A program made the translations under genes and the position numbers. The notes under the pieces were generated by a model, which did no database searches, was not told the DNA's origin, and saw only the letters and a list, made by a program, of their open reading frames with translations. A stretch of 64,000 nt of DNA from Bryum argenteum (lineage: Eukaryota > Streptophyta > Bryopsida > Bryales > Bryaceae). The first letter of the stretch is position 1. Each line of letters begins with the position of its first letter. Positions 56,690 through 64,000 of this stretch are shown one piece after another. Where the stretch lies: the NCBI GenBank assembly GCA_037043015.1, contig CM073323.1, positions 23,836,758 through 23,900,757 of the forward strand. Direction: 5' to 3'.

Positions 56690-57620
56690 TGAGAACAAGG
56701 AATATTCTATACTTGTGTCCAGAATCTTTTGTACTTTTAACCCCTCGAGATATTGACACAAAAGTGGCATTCTACTTTAGACCTAAACGAAATCGATCTA
56801 TGCGTTGTTTAGAAGTTCCAATCGTAGGATCTGAAAGTTAACTTGATACGTAACTCGCATGCCAAATCTGAACTGTTGATTCTTCTTTGTTTATGAGATT
56901 ATAATGGTCAAAGTTGGGTTGAAGTTTTTTCCTGGGAGAATGCCGTAGAGTCATTTCGGCTTCATTGGATTTTTTAGAATTTTTAGGAATATTCTTTACT
57001 TGTGTTAGGAATCTTTTGTACTTTTAACCCCTCACGATATTGACACAAAAGTGACATTCTACTTCAGGCCTAAACGAATTCGATCTATGCATTATTTATT
57101 TAGAAATTCCATCCGTTGGAGCTAAAGTTAAGTTGACATTGTAACTCACATGGTCGATTCTTCTTTGTTTGTGAGATCATAATGGTCAAAGTTGGGCTGA
57201 AGTTTTTTTCCCGCGGGAATCCCACAAAGTCATTTTGGCTTCCTTGGATTTTTTAGAAACGTTGCGATTATGGATATTTGTAAGTACTATTTTTTTTTGT
57301 CTACCAAGTACATATGGGTTTTGATGTGTAAGTATGCATAAGAAGTTTCTTGTATTTTAAACTCTCAAAATATTAACACAAAAATTGTCAAAAGTGACCT
57401 TTTATCTTAGGCCTTAACAAAATCAATCTATGTACTATTTAGAAAAGCCAACCGTAGGATTTGCGAGTTGATTTGACACGTAACACACATACCAAATCTG
57501 AACCGTTGATTCTTCTTTGTTTCTGAGATTATAATGATCAAAGTTGGGCTAAAGTTTTTTTTCCCGCGGGAATTCCATAAAGTCATTGCGACTTCTTGGA
57601 TTTTTTTTAGAAACATTGTG
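56690..57620. repeat. Three tandem copies of a family C-related unit (about 300 bp)
   Basis: The segment with TTTTAACCCCTCGAGATATT, TGACACAAAAGTGGCATTCT, ATCGATCTATGCG and GATTATAATGGTCAAAGTTG recurs three times, at about 56730-56990, 57020-57260 and 57355-57610, each time finishing with TTGGATTTTTTAGAA. The copies differ by several percent. Confidence 0.75.
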
Positions 57621-58798
57621 ATTATGGACATTTGTAAGTACAAAAAAAAAAATAAAAAATTATCAAGAATTTTTTTTTTCTTAAGGTTTACTTTATTTTT
57701 AAATTTCTATTTTTACTTTATTTTTATTTTACCAAGAATGTATGATTTTGATGTATAAGTATGTACGAGAAGTTTCTTGTATTTTGGTAACCCGTCCTGT
57801 CCATGGTTGGTACGTGATGGTTGCAGGTTGACCAGCCATGGGTTGACTAGGCTCGCAGGGTCTTTGTGTAAACAGTGGCCCATGCCATGCTCGCTTATCA
57901 GCCCTGGTGCATGTCATGTTGTCATCAGTTTTGGTCCCGTCATTTTTTCGGGATTATTTTTTAAATGAACATCATTTTGACGTCTGAACATGAGCTGTGC
58001 TCTGGCGAACCATGCGTTCCAAAAAGTTGTACTAAGCACATGATTTTTGTGCGTACTCGGAGGTTGGTACGTAAGTTGAATAGTATATTCAAGTTTTTAC
58101 TTATAAATCATGGGATTGACGGCAAGAAGTTGTACTAAAACATGAGTTTTTGAGCATAGGGTAATTAGGTTACTTACAAACATGAATTGACGGTTGTGTT
58201 TATGTTTTCCATCTTTTTGTATGGCTCTCATTTCTAACCAAGTTGACTTAAGGTAATTTGCTCAATAACCATAAGGGAGAGTGCTAAAAAATGGGCTCAA
58301 ATATCATTTTAGGATGAAGATAATAATTGAAGTAATTTTCATGCATTGGGAGAGGAATTGGAATGACAGTCGTAGTGGATTCAACATGATTTTGGGACTC
58401 TTCTACAACTTGCTATGAATTTCTGAAGGCGGTCTTGTAGGTGTTTCTAAAATGGTGCCTTAATTGTGCACCTTATAATGTTTGCCGTGAGTGCGTGCTA
58501 GTGTTGAGTGAAGAAATTGTTATGTACCTCTGGGTTAAGAAGCCTAGTGCTCTATTATTGGTAGTGCTCCAATTTTGAGTACTCTCCCTAACAATCTCAT
58601 TGTGGAGTGGTCGGAGATAATCGATTTTGGAATTTTTGCAAAGTTTGTGAGAAATTGAATCTTTTGGAATCATATTTTTTTGGAATTATATAGAATTAGT
58701 TATGAAATTTAGAAGTTAGTGTTGTAGGTGTACTCCAAACCATGCACATTAGATTTTGCCTAAATTCTAACTCCTAGGTACATTGATTATCCATATTA
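57621..58798. other. Intergenic, no gene
   Basis: AT-rich; a short GC-richer stretch (57787-57940) has the inverted motif TGGTTGACCAGCCATG. Nothing else recognised. Confidence 0.4.
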
Positions 58799-59226
58799 CT
58801 AGCGTGGTACCGGTCGTTCCGACGAATGATGACGGTCAATATATATTCATGTATGACGGTACAAAAGCGTAGATTGAAGATACAATATCGCTTCTCAGAT
58901 CAACTCTCTTGAATGTCGTGAATGCGTGCAATTCTTATAGAGGTCAAAGCAATGCTTCCTCATAAGGTCCCCATCGTCCCGACGGGGAGCTCTTTATACG
59001 GTACTTTTAGAAAAGTATCCTGTGTTTACCATTTCCTATTATTTTAATATATACTCGTTTTCTCTTGTTGTATTTCTTTTCTTAATATACATTATCCAAA
59101 AAACACAAAAGAAGGTAGGTAGATTGATAAGTTTGTAGGTTGGTAAATTTGTATGTTAGTAGGTTGGTACATTGGTGGGTAGGAAGGATCTCCAAACGAT
59201 GGACCCATTTCTATTATATATAGAGA
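58799..59226 (-). mobile_element. Non-autonomous Helitron-like element
   Basis: Minus-strand element of about 428 bp. Its 5' end reads TCTCTATATATAATAG (complement of 59211-59226), and its 3' end reads ...ACCACGCTAG (58799-58808), between host A and T bases. An internal hairpin ending GGTCCCCATCGTCCCGACGGGG (58976-58997) matches the 15765 remnant and may be a second, nested terminus. No coding sequence. Confidence 0.45.
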
Positions 59227-59459
59227 TAGTATTCAATGTTTGCCATGTAACCATGTTCATTGGAAAATTTGACTTCCAATTCAAATAATTTGATAAAAAA
59301 TCCAACCTTCTCTATTTTGAAATGTACCGCATAATTATGGATGTTCAACAATGCCATGAAATGTAAGTTTCATATTCTAGTTGATTTCCAATCTCATGAT
59401 GATACGCTTCTACAACTATCTTAGATAGCATAGACTATTCAAGGCAATCCATATTGATC

Positions 59460-59717
59460 CCTAAATCTTCTTGTTGGAAAACAGTCTTAGTCACAAAATT
59501 TGACCTTTCTTTAGAATAAGCTCAAAAAATCTCAATCTAAGCATTATTCAAAAGATTCAACTGTAAGATCTCAAAGTTCATTTGACATTCTTCTCACATA
59601 ATAAATTTGAACCGTTCATTCTTTCTCATTTGTGAGATTATAATGGTCAAAATTGGCTGAGTTTTTCTCCTACGGGAACCTCCAAAACCCGATTTGGGTT
59701 TTAAGGAGAGTTAAGGG
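59460..59717. repeat. Family C repeat, inverted
   Basis: Carries CTAAGCATTATTCAAAAG, TGTGAGATTATAATGGTC and AACCTCCAAAACCCGATTTG, and ends GAGTTAAGGGTTAA. It is the reverse orientation of 860-1162. Confidence 0.6.
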
Positions 59718-59995
59718 TTAACTTTAAGATCCTAGAGTAGGAGTTTCTAAATTGTGCTAAGATTGAGTTTTAATGGTTCTAAATAGTGCTAAGATTGAGA
59801 TTTATTGGTTCTGAAATAAAAGTTCATTCTTGAGAATTTAGGCAATTTTGCATCAAAGATCTTTGGTAAGGGTTAAACTTATGCACTAGACAGTATAAAA
59901 TACTGTTATTTTGCAAGAGCCAGATCTACCAACATAACATACTGCGATCTACATAGTCAATTTGAAACATTGATTAAACAGAGAAGGACACAATC

Positions 59996-60080
59996 TATCT
60001 AATTTCTTAAACTATCTAATTTCTTAGACTATCTAATTTCTTAGACTATCTAATTTCTTAGACTATCTAATTTCTTCAAC
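59996..60080. repeat. 17-bp minisatellite, five copies
   Basis: Five consecutive units of TATCTAATTTCTTAGAC (first and last differ by one or two bases), about 530 bp downstream of the XPB stop codon. Confidence 0.95.
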
Positions 60081-60613
60081 TCTTTTCTGAGATACTAATT
60101 GAACACAGAAGGTATTATTATTACTGCAATGCCATCTACACAACCTGTTCAACTCTTTTGAAGATACTAATTGGAACCCAGAAAGTGATTCCTGCAGTCT
60201 CCAAGTGCTTCTGCATTGACGGATGTCAGACACCAAAGTTCAATAATTGAAACAACAAAATTATGTTGGAGTGACTTAAGTAGCTAAATCTAAGCCTTAA
60301 ATACTTGTTTATGGAATCTGACAGGCAAGTTGAGCCATAATTGAGAGAGAAAAGACAGAATAATTATCAAACACCAATTAGCTCCCCTAATCATTATGTT
60401 CACTGCCAATGTGTCTCTTCGATACTCCAAAAACATTATTGTACAAGATTTTGTTTTCTCACATAAGTAAAAGCGCTTTGGCAGCCCAAATCAACAGGTT
60501 ACCAATACAAAGCTATGTATCATACACTGGCAAATATTATCCAAAAAAACTCTATATCATTAAGTCTTGAAGGTAAAATAACGTAATCAAAGCAAAAATT
60601 GGTAGAAACATTC

Positions 60614-63980
<3,367 letters not shown>

Positions 63981-64000
63981 CTGCAAAATCCAAAACTCTT

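Noticed and set aside
1152-59880. Frequent TTTAGGGG/CCCCTAAA as telomeric repeats
   Set aside because: They are single occurrences, always followed or preceded by TTAA at the edge of repeats and in inverted pairs, which marks transposon termini. Only 60727-60747 is a true heptamer tandem.

Overview
The window looks like nuclear DNA from a land plant. All the confident genes are plant or pan-eukaryotic, introns are short with GT..AG borders, a plant-type telomeric heptamer (CCCTAAA) occurs three times in one intron, and the long gene-poor stretches are AT-rich and full of transposon remnants. I cannot name the species. A non-seed plant (bryophyte, lycophyte or fern) is a guess based on the DUF7869-type transposon gene and an ERF gene with an intron inside its AP2 domain.

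Four host genes are well supported: an intronless F-box/kelch-type gene (5126-6262, +), an intronless EMC3 gene for the ER membrane protein complex (28002-28763, +), a three-exon AP2/ERF transcription factor resembling the ESR/LEP/PUCHI (group VIII) ERFs (32199-34236, -), and the last 14 exons of XPB/ERCC3, the DEVH-box helicase of TFIIH (60614-63980, -), whose 5' end lies beyond the window.

The most striking feature is 7831-21807, read here as one giant (about 14 kb) DNA transposon with 36-bp terminal inverted repeats that differ at one position. It carries two divergently oriented, decayed genes. The minus-strand gene (about 12495-8181) encodes an uncharacterised protein with a ParB-like VDGQH motif and a long acidic C-terminal part. 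The plus-strand gene (about 18150-21394) encodes a DUF7869-type protein with the motifs DGMD, ADNTTGENKN and GHTHEDIDQ and is the candidate transposase. Between them lie a tandem array with a CTAAATTTAG core, a GC-rich GGCTGGCC array, a Helitron remnant and other repeats. The element landed inside a copy of a local repeat family, so its two flanks can be rejoined.

The remaining intergenic DNA is dominated by several families of non-autonomous elements whose ends read TTAACCC...GGGTTAA. Neighbouring copies often abut or share one TTAA. TTAA targets and CCC-type ends are the signature of piggyBac elements. There are also tRNA-headed SINEs with clear target duplications, Helitron ends, a CACTA-type element, two small elements with Harbinger-like ends, and several minisatellites.

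The window has no functional operon-like grouping. The host genes are independent housekeeping or regulatory genes separated by transposon-rich DNA, and some elements sit very close to genes (160 bp upstream of EMC3, 155 bp downstream of the F-box gene).
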